Shown here piece by piece: positions 39,661 through 48,045 of a stretch of DNA of 50,319 nucleotides. Every line of letters begins with the position of its first letter. Within the stretch, counting starts at the first letter, position 1. The stretch comes from Inquilinus limosus. Its GTDB lineage: Bacteria; Pseudomonadota; Alphaproteobacteria; DSM-16000; Inquilinaceae. The notes below the pieces were generated by a model. It saw nothing but the letters and a program-made list of their open reading frames with translations, searched no databases and was not told the DNA's origin. The stretch lies in NCBI RefSeq assembly GCF_002195995.1, contig NZ_NHON01000018.1, positions 1-50,319 on the forward strand, written 5' to 3'. The position numbers were made by a program, and so were the translations under genes.

Positions 39661-40143
39661 TCAGCCCTTCTCTGCCAGCGCCGTCAGCGCGTCGCCGGTG
39701 AGGCGGTAGCCGGTCCAATCCGACTTGTGGTCGAAGCCGAGCCGTTCATACACCTCCCGCGCCGGGTTCCAGGTCAGGACCGAGAGGTCGAGCCGCCTGC
39801 CGCCGCGCTCCACCACCAGCTGCGCGATCCGGGTCACCAGCGCCCGGCCGACGCCGAGGCCGCGGGCGGCGTCGCGGACATAGAGATCCTCGAGATAGAT
39901 CCCCTCCCGCCCCTCCCAGGTCGAGTAGCTGGAGAAGAACAGGGCGAAGCCCAGCACCTGGCCGCCGCGCTCGGCCATCAGCGCCTCGAATTTCGGCTCC
40001 GGCCCCCAGCCGTCGCGCAGCAGGTCGGCCTCGGTCGCCAGCACCGCGTCCGGCTCCTTCTCGAACACCGCCAGCTCGGTGATCATCGCCAGGATCTCCT
40101 TGGCGTCGTGGGGCTCGGCGGGGCGGATCACGAGGTCGGTCAT
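39661..40143 (-). CDS. GNAT-family N-acetyltransferase
   Basis: 160 residues. The acetyl-CoA binding motif A is VRDAARGLGVGRALVTRIAQL near residue 95, preceded by the GREGIYLEDLYV strand and an FALFFSSYSTWEG region. It ends WNPAREVYERLGFDHKSDW, typical of diamine or polyamine-type SSAT-like acetyltransferases. The substrate is not known. The ATG at 40143 is fixed by homology; an upstream in-frame extension is not in the family. It lies divergent from the helicase gene. Its stop abuts the stop of the membrane-protein gene. Confidence 0.9.
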   Translation of the reverse strand: MTDLVIRPAEPHDAKEILAMITELAVFEKEPDAVLATEADLLRDGWGPEPKFEALMAERGGQVLGFALFFSSYSTWEGREGIYLEDLYVRDAARGLGVGRALVTRIAQLVVERGGRRLDLSVLTWNPAREVYERLGFDHKSDWTGYRLTGDALTALAEKG

Positions 40144-40247
40144 GGCAGGCTCTCTGTTCGGGTCGCGGCGATCCTCGACGGGCCTCCGGGCTGCGTCAAC
40201 CCGACGCCAGCGGTTTCGGCGCAGCCCGGTCATGCTATAGACAGGGG

Positions 40248-42515
40248 ATGGTCGAACTTTCCCGGAACATGCCGGCCGGCTTCGAGCCGCCGTACCTGCA
40301 GAATCTGAACCCGGCGCAGCGCCAGGCGGTCGAGACGCTGGACGGCCCGGTGCTGGTGCTGGCCGGCGCCGGCACCGGCAAGACCCGGGTGCTGACCACG
40401 CGCCTGGCCCATCTGCTGTCGACCCGCCGCGCCTGGCCCAGCCAGGTGCTGACCGTCACCTTCACCAACCGCGCCGCCCGCGAGATGCGCGAGCGCGTGT
40501 CCCACCTGCTGGGCACCCCGACCGAAGGCTGGTGGATGGGGACCTTCCACGCTTTGGCCGCCCGCATCCTGCGCCGGCATGCCGACCTGGTGGGCCTGCG
40601 CTCCAACTTCTCGATCCTCGACACCGATGACCAGATCCGGCTGATCAAGCAGCTACTGGAGGCCGACAACATCGATTCGAAGCGCTGGCCGGCGCGCGTG
40701 CTGCTGGGCGTGATCGAGCGCTGGAAGGACCGCGGCCTGACCCCGGCCAAGCTGAAGCCGGCCGATGCCGGCGAGGTGGCGCAGGGCCGCATGCTGGCGC
40801 TGTACACCGCCTATCAGGAGCGGCTGCGCACGCTGAACGCCTGCGACTTCGGCGACCTGCTGCTGCACAACCTGACGATCTTCCAGGAGCATGCCGACGT
40901 CCTGGCGGACTACCAGGACCGGTTCCGCTACATCCTGGTCGACGAGTACCAGGACACCAACGTCTCGCAGTATCTGTGGCTGCGCCTGCTGGCCCAGAAG
41001 CACCGCAACCTGTGCTGCGTCGGCGACGACGACCAGTCGATCTATTCCTGGCGCGGCGCCGAGATCGGCAACATCCTGCGCTTCGAGCAGGACTTCCCCG
41101 GCGCCGCCGTGATCCGGCTGGAGCAGAACTACCGCTCCACCAGCCACATCCTGGGCGCGGCCGGCCATCTGATCGCGCACAACCAGGGCCGGCTGGGCAA
41201 GACCCTGTTCACCGAGGAGCAGGGCGGCGACACCGTCATCGTCCGCAGCGTCTGGGACGGCGAGGAGGAGGCGCGCTGGGTCGGCGACGAGATCGAGCGG
41301 CTGCAGCGCCAGCAGGTGACGCTGGACGAGATCGCGGTGCTGGTCCGCGCCGGCTTCCAGATGCGCGAGTTTGAGGAGCGGTTCCTGACGCTCGGCCTGC
41401 CCTATCGCGTGGTCGGCGGCCCGCGCTTCTACGAGCGGCAGGAGATCCGCGACGCCATCGCCTATCTGCGCGTGGTGGCGCAGCCGGATGACGACCTGGC
41501 CTTCGAGCGTATCGTCAACGTGCCGAAGCGCGGCCTGGGCGACGCCACCGTGCAGCTGCTGCACACGGTCGCCCGCGCCCAGGGCGTGGCCCTGACCGAG
41601 GCGACGCTGCGGCTGATCGAGACCGACGAACTGAAGCCGAAGCCGCGCGGGAGCTTGCGCGCCCTGATGGGCGATTTCGAGCGCTGGCGCCGCCTGTCGG
41701 AGCAGGCCTCGCAGGTCGAGCTGGCCCAGACCGTGCTGGACGAGAGCGGCTACACCGCGATGTGGCAGGCCGACAAGTCGCCCGAGGCCCCGGGTCGGCT
41801 GGACAACCTGAAGGAGCTGATCAACGCCATGGAGGATTTCGAGACCCTCCAGGCGTTCCTCGAGCATGTCAGCCTGGTGATGGAGAACGAGACGGGGAAG
41901 ACCGGCGAGCAGGTGACGCTGATGACCCTGCACGCCGCCAAGGGGCTGGAATTCGCCCATGTCTTCCTGCCGGGCTGGGAGGAAGGGGTGTTCCCGAACC
42001 AGCGCGCGCTGGACGATGGCGGCATCGCGGCGCTGGAGGAGGAGCGGCGGCTGGCCTATGTCGGGCTGACCCGGGCGAAGCGCCGGGCCTATGTCTCGGC
42101 CGCTGCCAACCGCCGCATCCACGGACAATGGCAGACCGCCCTGCCCTCGCGCTTCGTCGGCGAGCTGCCGGACGCCCATGTCGAGGTGACCTCGGAGACC
42201 GGCTTCGGCGACACCGGCTATGGCGGCGGACGATACGCGGCCGAGGCGGCGCCGACCCGGCTGTGGACGGCGCCGGCCCAGGGCGGCTTCATGCGCCGGG
42301 CCCCGACGGTGATCGAGGGCAGCGGCTACGAGGTGCAGTCCCGGCCGCGCCCGGCCCGCGCCTTCGGCGTCGGCGACCGGGTGTTCCACCAGAAGTTCGG
42401 CTATGGCGAGGTCCGCAGCGTCGACAGCGACAAGCTGACCATCGCCTTCGACCATTCCGGCGAGAAGCGGGTGATGGACAGCTTCGTCGTCCCCGCGACC
42501 GAGGCAGGACAATAG
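40248..42515 (+). CDS. uvrD: ATP-dependent DNA helicase, UvrD/PcrA family
   Basis: 755 residues of superfamily 1. Motif Ia/I region LVLAGAGTGKTRVLTTRLAHL near residue 36, TFTNRAAREM, ILVDEYQDTN near 230, GDDDQSIYSWRGAE near 260, LEQNYRST, TLMTLHAAKGLEF near 565 and YVGLTRAKRR near 610 are all present. The C-terminal Tudor-like domain is VGDRVFHQKFGYGEVRSVD near residue 710. It unwinds 3' to 5' in nucleotide excision repair, mismatch repair or replication-fork clearance. UvrD and PcrA cannot be separated by eye. A small secreted-protein gene follows 8 bases later. Confidence 0.96.
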   Translation: MVELSRNMPAGFEPPYLQNLNPAQRQAVETLDGPVLVLAGAGTGKTRVLTTRLAHLLSTRRAWPSQVLTVTFTNRAAREMRERVSHLLGTPTEGWWMGTFHALAARILRRHADLVGLRSNFSILDTDDQIRLIKQLLEADNIDSKRWPARVLLGVIERWKDRGLTPAKLKPADAGEVAQGRMLALYTAYQERLRTLNACDFGDLLLHNLTIFQEHADVLADYQDRFRYILVDEYQDTNVSQYLWLRLLAQKHRNLCCVGDDDQSIYSWRGAEIGNILRFEQDFPGAAVIRLEQNYRSTSHILGAAGHLIAHNQGRLGKTLFTEEQGGDTVIVRSVWDGEEEARWVGDEIERLQRQQVTLDEIAVLVRAGFQMREFEERFLTLGLPYRVVGGPRFYERQEIRDAIAYLRVVAQPDDDLAFERIVNVPKRGLGDATVQLLHTVARAQGVALTEATLRLIETDELKPKPRGSLRALMGDFERWRRLSEQASQVELAQTVLDESGYTAMWQADKSPEAPGRLDNLKELINAMEDFETLQAFLEHVSLVMENETGKTGEQVTLMTLHAAKGLEFAHVFLPGWEEGVFPNQRALDDGGIAALEEERRLAYVGLTRAKRRAYVSAAANRRIHGQWQTALPSRFVGELPDAHVEVTSETGFGDTGYGGGRYAAEAAPTRLWTAPAQGGFMRRAPTVIEGSGYEVQSRPRPARAFGVGDRVFHQKFGYGEVRSVDSDKLTIAFDHSGEKRVMDSFVVPATEAGQ

Positions 42516-42523
42516 GCAGCAGC

Positions 42524-43186
42524 ATGACGATGATGGTTCGAGGCGCTGCGCTGGCGCTGCTCGCCGCGCTGGCGGCATCCGGCGCGGCCGCCGCCGAGGT
42601 GGGCAGCACGGTGGTCCTGCCGGGCGGCAATGGCGAGATCGCCGCCCTGACCCTGCCCGCCGGCTGGAGCCGCAGCTTCGCCGGCACCGAGGGCAGCACC
42701 ACGGTGGTCGAGTGGCGCAAGGCCGACCCGGCCCAGGCCGCGGATGGCAGCATCACCGTGACCCGCATCGGCGGGCTGGGCGACAGCGACCCGGCCGACT
42801 TCATCCGTGAGAGCGCGGATGCGTTGAAGCAAGATTGCGACGACGTGGTCCAGGGCCAGGTCCGGACCGACCCGGCTGGCACCGTCCGCACCGCGCTCGG
42901 CTGCACCAGGCGCAAGGCCGACGGCCAGGGTGAGATGCAGCTGCTGCACATCGCCGTCGGCCGCGAGGCGATCTACGTCGCCCGCCGGATCTGGCCGCTG
43001 GCCGCCTATGACAAGGCGCATCTGCCGCTGTCGACCGAGGCGATCGCCGCCGGCGGCGCCGACATCGACGCGCTGCGCCTGTGCAACCTGTCCGGCGTCG
43101 GCACCGCCTGCCCGGCCGGGCTGGCCGCGGCGCTGAAGGACCAGATCACCGACCTGTCGCCGCTGGTGCTGAAGGCCGCGCCGTAA
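42524..43186 (+). CDS. Predicted secreted protein of unknown function
   Basis: 220 residues. The signal peptide is MTMMVRGAALALLAALAASG, cleaved near AAAAEV. The mature part has a beta-rich SMPD-like pattern (LTLPAGWSRSFAGTEGSTTVVEW, DGSITVTRIGGLGD) and cysteines in CDDVVQ, GCTRRK, LCNLSG and TACPAG. The protein lacks membrane segments. I do not recognise the family. It begins 8 bases after uvrD on the same strand. An alternative ATG is at 42530. It ends just before the convergent peptidoglycan-binding gene. Confidence 0.75.
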   Translation: MTMMVRGAALALLAALAASGAAAAEVGSTVVLPGGNGEIAALTLPAGWSRSFAGTEGSTTVVEWRKADPAQAADGSITVTRIGGLGDSDPADFIRESADALKQDCDDVVQGQVRTDPAGTVRTALGCTRRKADGQGEMQLLHIAVGREAIYVARRIWPLAAYDKAHLPLSTEAIAAGGADIDALRLCNLSGVGTACPAGLAAALKDQITDLSPLVLKAAP

Positions 43187-43197
43187 CCGGCGGCAGC

Positions 43198-44199
43198 TCA
43201 GCCGAGCGAAAAGCCCAGCGCCGCCGCCTCCTGCGGCCGCAGCACGCCGTCCGCGACCCGGCCGGAGGCGGCCTGCCAGTCGTAGAGCGCCTTGGCGGTG
43301 AAGCCGTTGAGCACGCCGGCGGTAAAGCCCCAGTCCGGGATCAGCCCGAGGCCGATGAAGGCGTCCTGCAGCAGCCGCACCTCGGGGCCGCTCGACCCCG
43401 GCATCAGCCGCGCCAAAGCGAGGTCCGCCCCGCGCTCCACCACCAGGCGCAGATGCCGGCCCGTGACCAGCAGGTCGTCGAAGGCGAGGCCGGTCTCGGC
43501 CAGGTCCGGGCTGGCGGCAAGCCCGGCCGCGACGCGAAAGGCGGCGTAGTCGCCGGTCGGCGCGGCCGGCGGCAGATGCCTGCCCGGCAGGGTCTGGCAG
43601 CCGGCCGAGGAGAACTCGATGCCGTCGCCCGACCAGCCGGCAGCGTGGATATTGTCCTCCGGCGCGCAGATGTCAAAGCGGCCGGACAGGTCGTAGCCGG
43701 CGGCGTCGGGCGAGCGCCAGACCGGCACCTCGACGGTGCGGTCGAGCTGGAACGCCCCCTCCTCCGCCGGGCGGCCGGCGGGCACATGCGGGCCGATCAC
43801 ATAGGGGTGCAGCCCGGGCGCCAGCATGTTGGCGATGCGCTGCTCCGGCGCCTCGGCCTGGCGGCGCATGTAGTGGGCGTTCGGCACGGTCGAGCCGGGC
43901 CAGGCGATCAGCCGCCCCGCCGGCCGGTCCCAGACGCCGAGGACGCAGCGCGGAACGTGGTGATCCGGCCGCGCCTCGCGCAGCCGCAGCGCCCCGGCCC
44001 AGTGCCCGGCCGAGTCCGGCTCGGCCAGGGCGCAGCCGCGCAGCCCGAACAGGATCCGCGCGCCGCGCAGCCGGAAGCGCGACAGGCGGCACAGCGTCTC
44101 GAAGGTCCCTGCCTCCACCGCGAAGACGGTGTCGGCGAAGGGTGCCGCCAGATGGGCATAGTTCGGCGAGCGGTCGTCATCGTGCCAGACAGGCGACAT
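43198..44199 (-). CDS. Protein with a C-terminal peptidoglycan-binding-like domain; L,D-transpeptidase-like middle
   Basis: 333 residues. The C-terminal 60 residues (GSSGPEVRLLQDAFIGLGL then LNGFTAKALYDWQAASG) match the peptidoglycan-binding-1 fold. The middle has IHAAGWSGDGIEFSSAGCQTL, which resembles the HxxG...SxGC active-site pattern of L,D-transpeptidases and related murein enzymes, with the Cys as the possible nucleophile. The N-terminal part is unfamiliar, and there is no obvious signal peptide. It starts 9 bases after the beta-lactamase-like gene in the same operon, consistent with a cell-wall role. The call is tentative. Confidence 0.6.
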   Translation of the reverse strand: MSPVWHDDDRSPNYAHLAAPFADTVFAVEAGTFETLCRLSRFRLRGARILFGLRGCALAEPDSAGHWAGALRLREARPDHHVPRCVLGVWDRPAGRLIAWPGSTVPNAHYMRRQAEAPEQRIANMLAPGLHPYVIGPHVPAGRPAEEGAFQLDRTVEVPVWRSPDAAGYDLSGRFDICAPEDNIHAAGWSGDGIEFSSAGCQTLPGRHLPPAAPTGDYAAFRVAAGLAASPDLAETGLAFDDLLVTGRHLRLVVERGADLALARLMPGSSGPEVRLLQDAFIGLGLIPDWGFTAGVLNGFTAKALYDWQAASGRVADGVLRPQEAAALGFSLG

Positions 44200-44208
44200 C
44201 CGGATCCC

Positions 44209-45108
44209 CTACCCTTCGAGCAGCGCGTGCAGCCGGGCGCCGACCGCCGGCAGGAAGCGGCGGCTCTGCGCCATATGCGGGCCGGTGGTGTACACTGCGG
44301 CGATCAGGCTGCGGCCGGAGGGGGCTTCCCAATAGGCCATGTCGTGCCGGGTCTCGCTGGTCCAGCCGGCCTTGGACCACAGCCGGGCGTCACGCGGCAG
44401 CGCCTCGCCCAGGAAGCCGCGCACCTGGTCGGTGTAGTCGGGCGGCAGCCGGTCCGGGTCGCGCTCCGGCTCCCGGTCGAGCAGGTCCAGCATCCGGCCG
44501 CAGGCGGCGGGCGAGACCAGCTGGCCGGCGACGATGCCGTGCAGCAGCGCCGCCGCGGCGCGCGGGGCGATCAGGTTGCCGCCATGCGCCCGCGCCGCCT
44601 TCTCACGGCCATAGGGCGAATCCTCGTAGGTGCTGTGCCACAGCCGCAGCCGCTCGAATTCCGGCCAGCCCCAGCTTTCGAACCAGCGATGGATCGCCTG
44701 GCGCTTCTCCCACCACGCCGCCATCTCCGCCTCCGGCAGCGGGCCACCGGGCGTGGTGCCGGTGATGCGGCCGAACAGGTAGGTGGTGGCGTCGTTGCTG
44801 GACTGGCGGATCATCGCCGACAGGGCCCGCAGATCCTCCCCGTCCGGCTGCAGCTGCCCGGTCTCGACCCAATGCTGGAAGGCCACCAGGTAGAAGCTCT
44901 TGCTGGTGCTGGCCGGGTAGACCGCGACCTCGTCGCGATGGCCGAACACCGCCCCGTCGGAATAGCGGTCGGCGGCACCGTCGCGCAGCCGGCCGGGATA
45001 GATCCGGACCGTCAGGCCGAAATCCCCGGGCCCGACCTCGCCCTTGAACTCGTCCAGCAGGTCCCGGACCAGCGCCGCCCCCGCCGCGGCCGCGTCGAGC
45101 CCGGCCAT
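44209..45108 (-). CDS. Class-A beta-lactamase-like serine hydrolase
   Basis: 299 residues with the penicillin-binding/beta-lactamase fold signatures. The active-site SxxK is S67-T-S-K70 in YPASTSKSFYL, the SxN-type motif is QSSNDATTYLFG near 103, and the KAG motif is WSKAGWTSE near 250. It may be a D,D-peptidase or transpeptidase, a D-aminopeptidase or a true beta-lactamase; there is no clear signal peptide. Its ATG overlaps the stop of the upstream amidotransferase (ATGA). It is not evidence of resistance by itself. It is the middle gene of a three-gene operon. Confidence 0.85.
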   Translation of the reverse strand: MAGLDAAAAGAALVRDLLDEFKGEVGPGDFGLTVRIYPGRLRDGAADRYSDGAVFGHRDEVAVYPASTSKSFYLVAFQHWVETGQLQPDGEDLRALSAMIRQSSNDATTYLFGRITGTTPGGPLPEAEMAAWWEKRQAIHRWFESWGWPEFERLRLWHSTYEDSPYGREKAARAHGGNLIAPRAAAALLHGIVAGQLVSPAACGRMLDLLDREPERDPDRLPPDYTDQVRGFLGEALPRDARLWSKAGWTSETRHDMAYWEAPSGRSLIAAVYTTGPHMAQSRRFLPAVGARLHALLEG

Positions 45109-45842
45109 CACGCGGCGCAGGCGGCGACGAAGGCCGCCAGCACGGCGCGGTCGGCCTCGCTGCGCAGGTACTCGGGGTGCCACTGCACGCCGAGGCAGAA
45201 GCGCTGCCCCGGATGCTCCACCGCCTCGACCACCCCGTCGGGGGCGACGCCGGAGACGATGAGCGCCGGCCCGGCCGCTTTCACCGCCTGGTGGTGCGAG
45301 CTGTTGACGCCGAAGCGGGCCGCGCCGGTGATCCGGGCCAGCAGCGTATCGGGCGTGACCTCGACCTCATGGGCGGCCTTCCAGCCGGCCGGGTCGTGGA
45401 TCTTCCGCTCCGGGCTGTGGTCCAGCGCGTTGTCGATCTCGGCCGGGATGTGCTGCACCAGCGTGCCGCCCAGCACCACCGCCAGCAGCTGCTCGCCGCC
45501 GCAGATGCCGAGCACCGGCTTGTTCCGTGCCACCGCGCCCTGCACCAGCGCCCATTCGAACTGGGTGCGCACCGGCTTGGTCTTCACCGTCTCATGCACC
45601 GAGCTGGCGCCCCAGAGCGCGGGGTCGACATCGAAGCCGCCGCCGGTGACGACGATCCCGTCGCACAGGTCCAGGTAATGCTCCGCCGCGTCGACCAGAT
45701 GCGGCAGCGCCAGCGGCACGGCGCCGAACTCGGCCAGCGACCCGCAATAGTTCTGCCGCAGCGCATACCAGGGCGAGGCGGAGTAGCCGCCCGGCTCCTC
45801 GGCATCCAGGGTCACTCCGATGACGGGTTTCGCGGTCGGCAT
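45108..45842 (-). CDS. Class I glutamine amidotransferase, gamma-glutamyl-GABA hydrolase (PuuD) family
   Basis: 244 residues. The catalytic Cys is C114 in VLGICGGEQLL, with HHQAVKAAG and the WHPEYLRS His-Glu pair near 215. PuuD removes gamma-glutamyl groups from GABA in putrescine breakdown, but the family also includes enzymes acting on murein or amino-acid amides. GGTGF-type blocks (VVTGGGFDVDP) are present. The ATG at 45842 is preferred over an in-frame upstream ATG at 45905 because homology starts there. It overlaps the beta-lactamase-like gene by 1 base, so translation is coupled. Confidence 0.9.
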   Translation of the reverse strand: MPTAKPVIGVTLDAEEPGGYSASPWYALRQNYCGSLAEFGAVPLALPHLVDAAEHYLDLCDGIVVTGGGFDVDPALWGASSVHETVKTKPVRTQFEWALVQGAVARNKPVLGICGGEQLLAVVLGGTLVQHIPAEIDNALDHSPERKIHDPAGWKAAHEVEVTPDTLLARITGAARFGVNSSHHQAVKAAGPALIVSGVAPDGVVEAVEHPGQRFCLGVQWHPEYLRSEADRAVLAAFVAACAA

Positions 45843-45937
45843 GGCGGTCCTGCGGGAAAGCGGAACGGGTCCTTCGGTGATGCCCGCCGCCTTGGCGGGT
45901 GTCAAATTCCGGCCGGTTATGGGCTCCGCACCGGGTG

Positions 45938-46846
45938 TTATCGCCTGGAGCTTCGCGTCCGCTGGGTCGGCTTGCCGGTGAGGTGGTCGAGGAACAGATG
46001 CGCCGCCTGCGACAGCGGGTAGTTCTCGTGGTGCAGCGCCGTGATCGGCAGGGTGATCTCCGGCACGATGGCACGGGCGGTGACGTCCGGCACCGCCCAG
46101 GCCTGGGCGGTGTGCTCATCGACGATGGCCGAGCCGGTGCCGTAACGCACAAGCGGCAACGCCAGATAGTAGGTCTGGATCAGGTTGCGCGGCGCGTAGC
46201 GGATGCCGGCGCGGCCGAACGCGTCGGACAGGGTGGCGCCGATCGAGGTGTCGGGGTCGACGCCGATCAGCGTCTGCACATCGATCCGGTCGAGCGTGAT
46301 CTCCGCCGCCTCCCCCTTCGCCAGCGGCGTGGTCGACAGATGCACCAGCCGCGACGTGCCGATCGCGATCTTGCGCATGCCCGGCGGCAGCGCCGGCTCA
46401 TAGGCGATGGCGAGATCGAGATCGTTGGTGGCGACGAGATCCAGGATCTCGCGGGTGTGGTGGGTGCGCAGGTCGAAGCTGACGCCGGGGTGGCGGCGAT
46501 GGAACGACGCCATCTGCTCGGTCATGAAGCCGAAGCCGAGGCTGGGCAGGCAGGCGATGCGGACATGGCCCTCGCGCCCGCGCCGGAGATTGGCGGCGAT
46601 GCTGGAGATCCGCTCCAGCCCGGCGAAGGTGCGGTCGATCTCGACCTCCAGCAGCTTGGCCTCGCGGGTCGGCACCAGCTTGCCCTTCACCCGCTCGAAC
46701 AGCCGCAGGCCCAGCTGGTCCTCGGCATGGCGCAAGAGCTTGCTGACCGCCGGCTGCGAGACGTTCAGCAGCTCCGCCGCGCCGGTGATCGACCCGGCCT
46801 TCTGCACCGCCTGCAGCGCCTCGATATGCCTCAGCCTGATGGTCAT
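45938..46846 (-). CDS. LysR-family transcriptional regulator, NocR/OccR-like
   Basis: 302 residues. N-terminal HTH: LRHIEALQAVQKAGSITGAAELLNVSQPAVSKLLRHAED. The effector domain has VRIACLPSLGFGFMTEQMASF and DLDLAIAYEPALPPGM. The layout resembles regulators of opine or amino-acid uptake in alphaproteobacteria. The neighbouring amidotransferase operon and arfB give no clear target. It is divergent from arfB with an 81-base gap. The ATG at 46846 was chosen from the HTH position. Confidence 0.92.
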   Translation of the reverse strand: MTIRLRHIEALQAVQKAGSITGAAELLNVSQPAVSKLLRHAEDQLGLRLFERVKGKLVPTREAKLLEVEIDRTFAGLERISSIAANLRRGREGHVRIACLPSLGFGFMTEQMASFHRRHPGVSFDLRTHHTREILDLVATNDLDLAIAYEPALPPGMRKIAIGTSRLVHLSTTPLAKGEAAEITLDRIDVQTLIGVDPDTSIGATLSDAFGRAGIRYAPRNLIQTYYLALPLVRYGTGSAIVDEHTAQAWAVPDVTARAIVPEITLPITALHHENYPLSQAAHLFLDHLTGKPTQRTRSSRR

Positions 46847-46927
46847 CGTGCCGTCATCCTCCCCGGACCGGGATGGCATACTGGTGAAGGCATGACAAGC
46901 GCGCCCGGCCGTGCGAGGGTCCCGGCC

Positions 46928-47344
46928 ATGATCCGGATCACCGCCCGCATCGCGCTGGACGAGCGCGACTTCGAGGAGAGCTTCATCCTCGCCTCCGGCC
47001 CGGGCGGGCAGAACGTCAACAAGGTCGCCACCGCGGTGCAGCTGCGCTACCCGATCGACCGCGCCGGGATGCCGGAGGACATGCGGGCGCGACTGGAGAC
47101 TCTGGCCGGCCAGCGCCTGACCAAGGACGGCGTGCTGGTGATCACCGCCCGCGAGCATCGCAGCCAGGAGCGCAACCGGGCCGAGGCGCTGGCCCGGCTG
47201 GTCGAGCTGTTCCAGCGTGCCTCCGTCGCCCCCAAGAAACGCCGGCCGACCCGGGCGACGCTGGGCAGCAAGATCCGGCGACTCGACAGCAAGAGCAAGC
47301 GGGCATCGGTGAAGCGGCTGCGCGGCAGCACCGGCGACGATTGA
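46928..47344 (+). CDS. arfB: Ribosome-rescue peptidyl-tRNA hydrolase ArfB
   Basis: 138 residues. The catalytic GGQ motif is at 26-28 in SGPGGQNVNKVATAVQLR, the hallmark of release-factor-like hydrolases, and a basic C-terminal tail (KKRRPTRATLGSKIRRLDSKSKR) inserts into the empty mRNA channel of stalled ribosomes. The length and the RLTKDGVLVITAREHRSQERNR segment match ArfB (YaeJ). It frees stalled ribosomes. It sits divergent from the LysR gene. The ATG at 46928 is fixed by homology. Confidence 0.94.
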   Translation: MIRITARIALDERDFEESFILASGPGGQNVNKVATAVQLRYPIDRAGMPEDMRARLETLAGQRLTKDGVLVITAREHRSQERNRAEALARLVELFQRASVAPKKRRPTRATLGSKIRRLDSKSKRASVKRLRGSTGDD

Positions 47345-47430
47345 CGCCACGCGCGCCGGCGGGATCAGGTCGCTGCCGGCGTAAACCGGAATTCGCTTCA
47401 AATTGCCGCCATCTTGCCCGCTTATGTTGG

Positions 47431-47619
47431 TCGCCGCTGGACGGCGGCCGGATCACGGCGATCCTGTCGCCGCGGGTCTGGCTGCTGGGCGCGCCGATCA
47501 TGCTGGGGCTGCTGCTGGTCCGGCCCAGCCCGGTGCTGCTGCTGGTGGCGCTGTTCGCGGCGCCGCAGGTGCTGAAGGCCTGGCGGCACGATCCGAACAG
47601 CCCGGAGGCGCAGGCCTAG
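47431..47619 (+). pseudogene. C-terminal remnant of an M50 site-2 protease
   Basis: The conceptual translation from about 47431 reads SPLDGGRITAILSPRVWLLG, followed by a membrane-helix-like GAPIMLGLLLVRPSPVLLLVALFAAPQVLKAWR. This matches the last domain of M50 metalloproteases, which carry LDGGR with a zinc-ligand Asp. The zinc-binding HExxH part and everything before it are missing. The frame is intact to the TAG at 47619 but has no credible start. The stop shares CTAG with the stop of the convergent VOC gene. Confidence 0.55.
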
Positions 47620-47999
47620 GCCGGGTTCGAGATCTCGATCAGGTTGGCGTCCGGGTCGCGCAGATAGACCGAGCGGAGCGGGCCGGTGGCGCCGGTGCGG
47701 GGCATCGGCCCTTCCTCGATCGCGATGCCGAGCCGCTGGAGATGGCCGATCACCTCCTCCAGCGGCGTCGCGGCGATGAAGCAGAGATCGCCCGAGCCCG
47801 GGGTCGGCCGCAGCGCCTTCGGCTCGAACTCATGCCCGGCCTGGTGCAGGTTGATCTTCTGGTTGCCGAAGCGCAGGGCCGTCCGGCCCTGGCCGAAGGT
47901 CTCGACCTGCATCCCCAGGGCGCGGATGTAGAAGTCGCAGGTCGCCTCGATGCTGGCCACGGTCAGCACCAGATGGTCGAGATGGTCGATGCGGATCAT
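47616..47999 (-). CDS. VOC-family protein (glyoxalase/dioxygenase fold)
   Basis: 127 residues, one vicinal-oxygen-chelate domain: MIRIDHLDHLVLTV at the start, GNQKINLHQAG near the middle, and RDPDANLIEISNP at the end. Candidate metal ligands are His near residues 6-9, His of NLHQ and Glu of LIEIS. The substrate is unknown. The start ATG at 47999 directly follows an 18-bp hairpin that holds its ribosome binding site, which may control translation. It lies downstream of the Atu4866 and SDR genes on the same strand. Confidence 0.9.
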   Translation of the reverse strand: MIRIDHLDHLVLTVASIEATCDFYIRALGMQVETFGQGRTALRFGNQKINLHQAGHEFEPKALRPTPGSGDLCFIAATPLEEVIGHLQRLGIAIEEGPMPRTGATGPLRSVYLRDPDANLIEISNPA

Positions 48000-48038
48000 G
48001 CCGTCCTATTCTCCTCGTTCCGAGGAGGATAGGACGGC
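48000..48038 (-). promoter_or_regulatory. 18-bp hairpin sequestering the VOC ribosome binding site
   Basis: Arms 48000-48017 and 48021-48038 pair over 18 bp with one G-U pair and a 3-base loop. Read on the minus strand, the arm nearest the ATG contains GAGGAG and TAGGAC, so both candidate Shine-Dalgarno sequences lie within the stem, which ends right at the start codon. It could also act as the terminator of the upstream Atu4866 gene. Confidence 0.65.
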
Positions 48039-48045
48039 GCGCCGG

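Noticed and set aside
40653-42578. 641-residue open frame antisense to uvrD
   Set aside because: High-GC mirror frame of a well-supported helicase; no motif, and its composition is that of antisense codons.
44209-45108. Antibiotic-resistance beta-lactamase
   Set aside because: The motifs fit the wider serine-hydrolase family; the operon context suggests cell-wall metabolism and there is no clear export signal.
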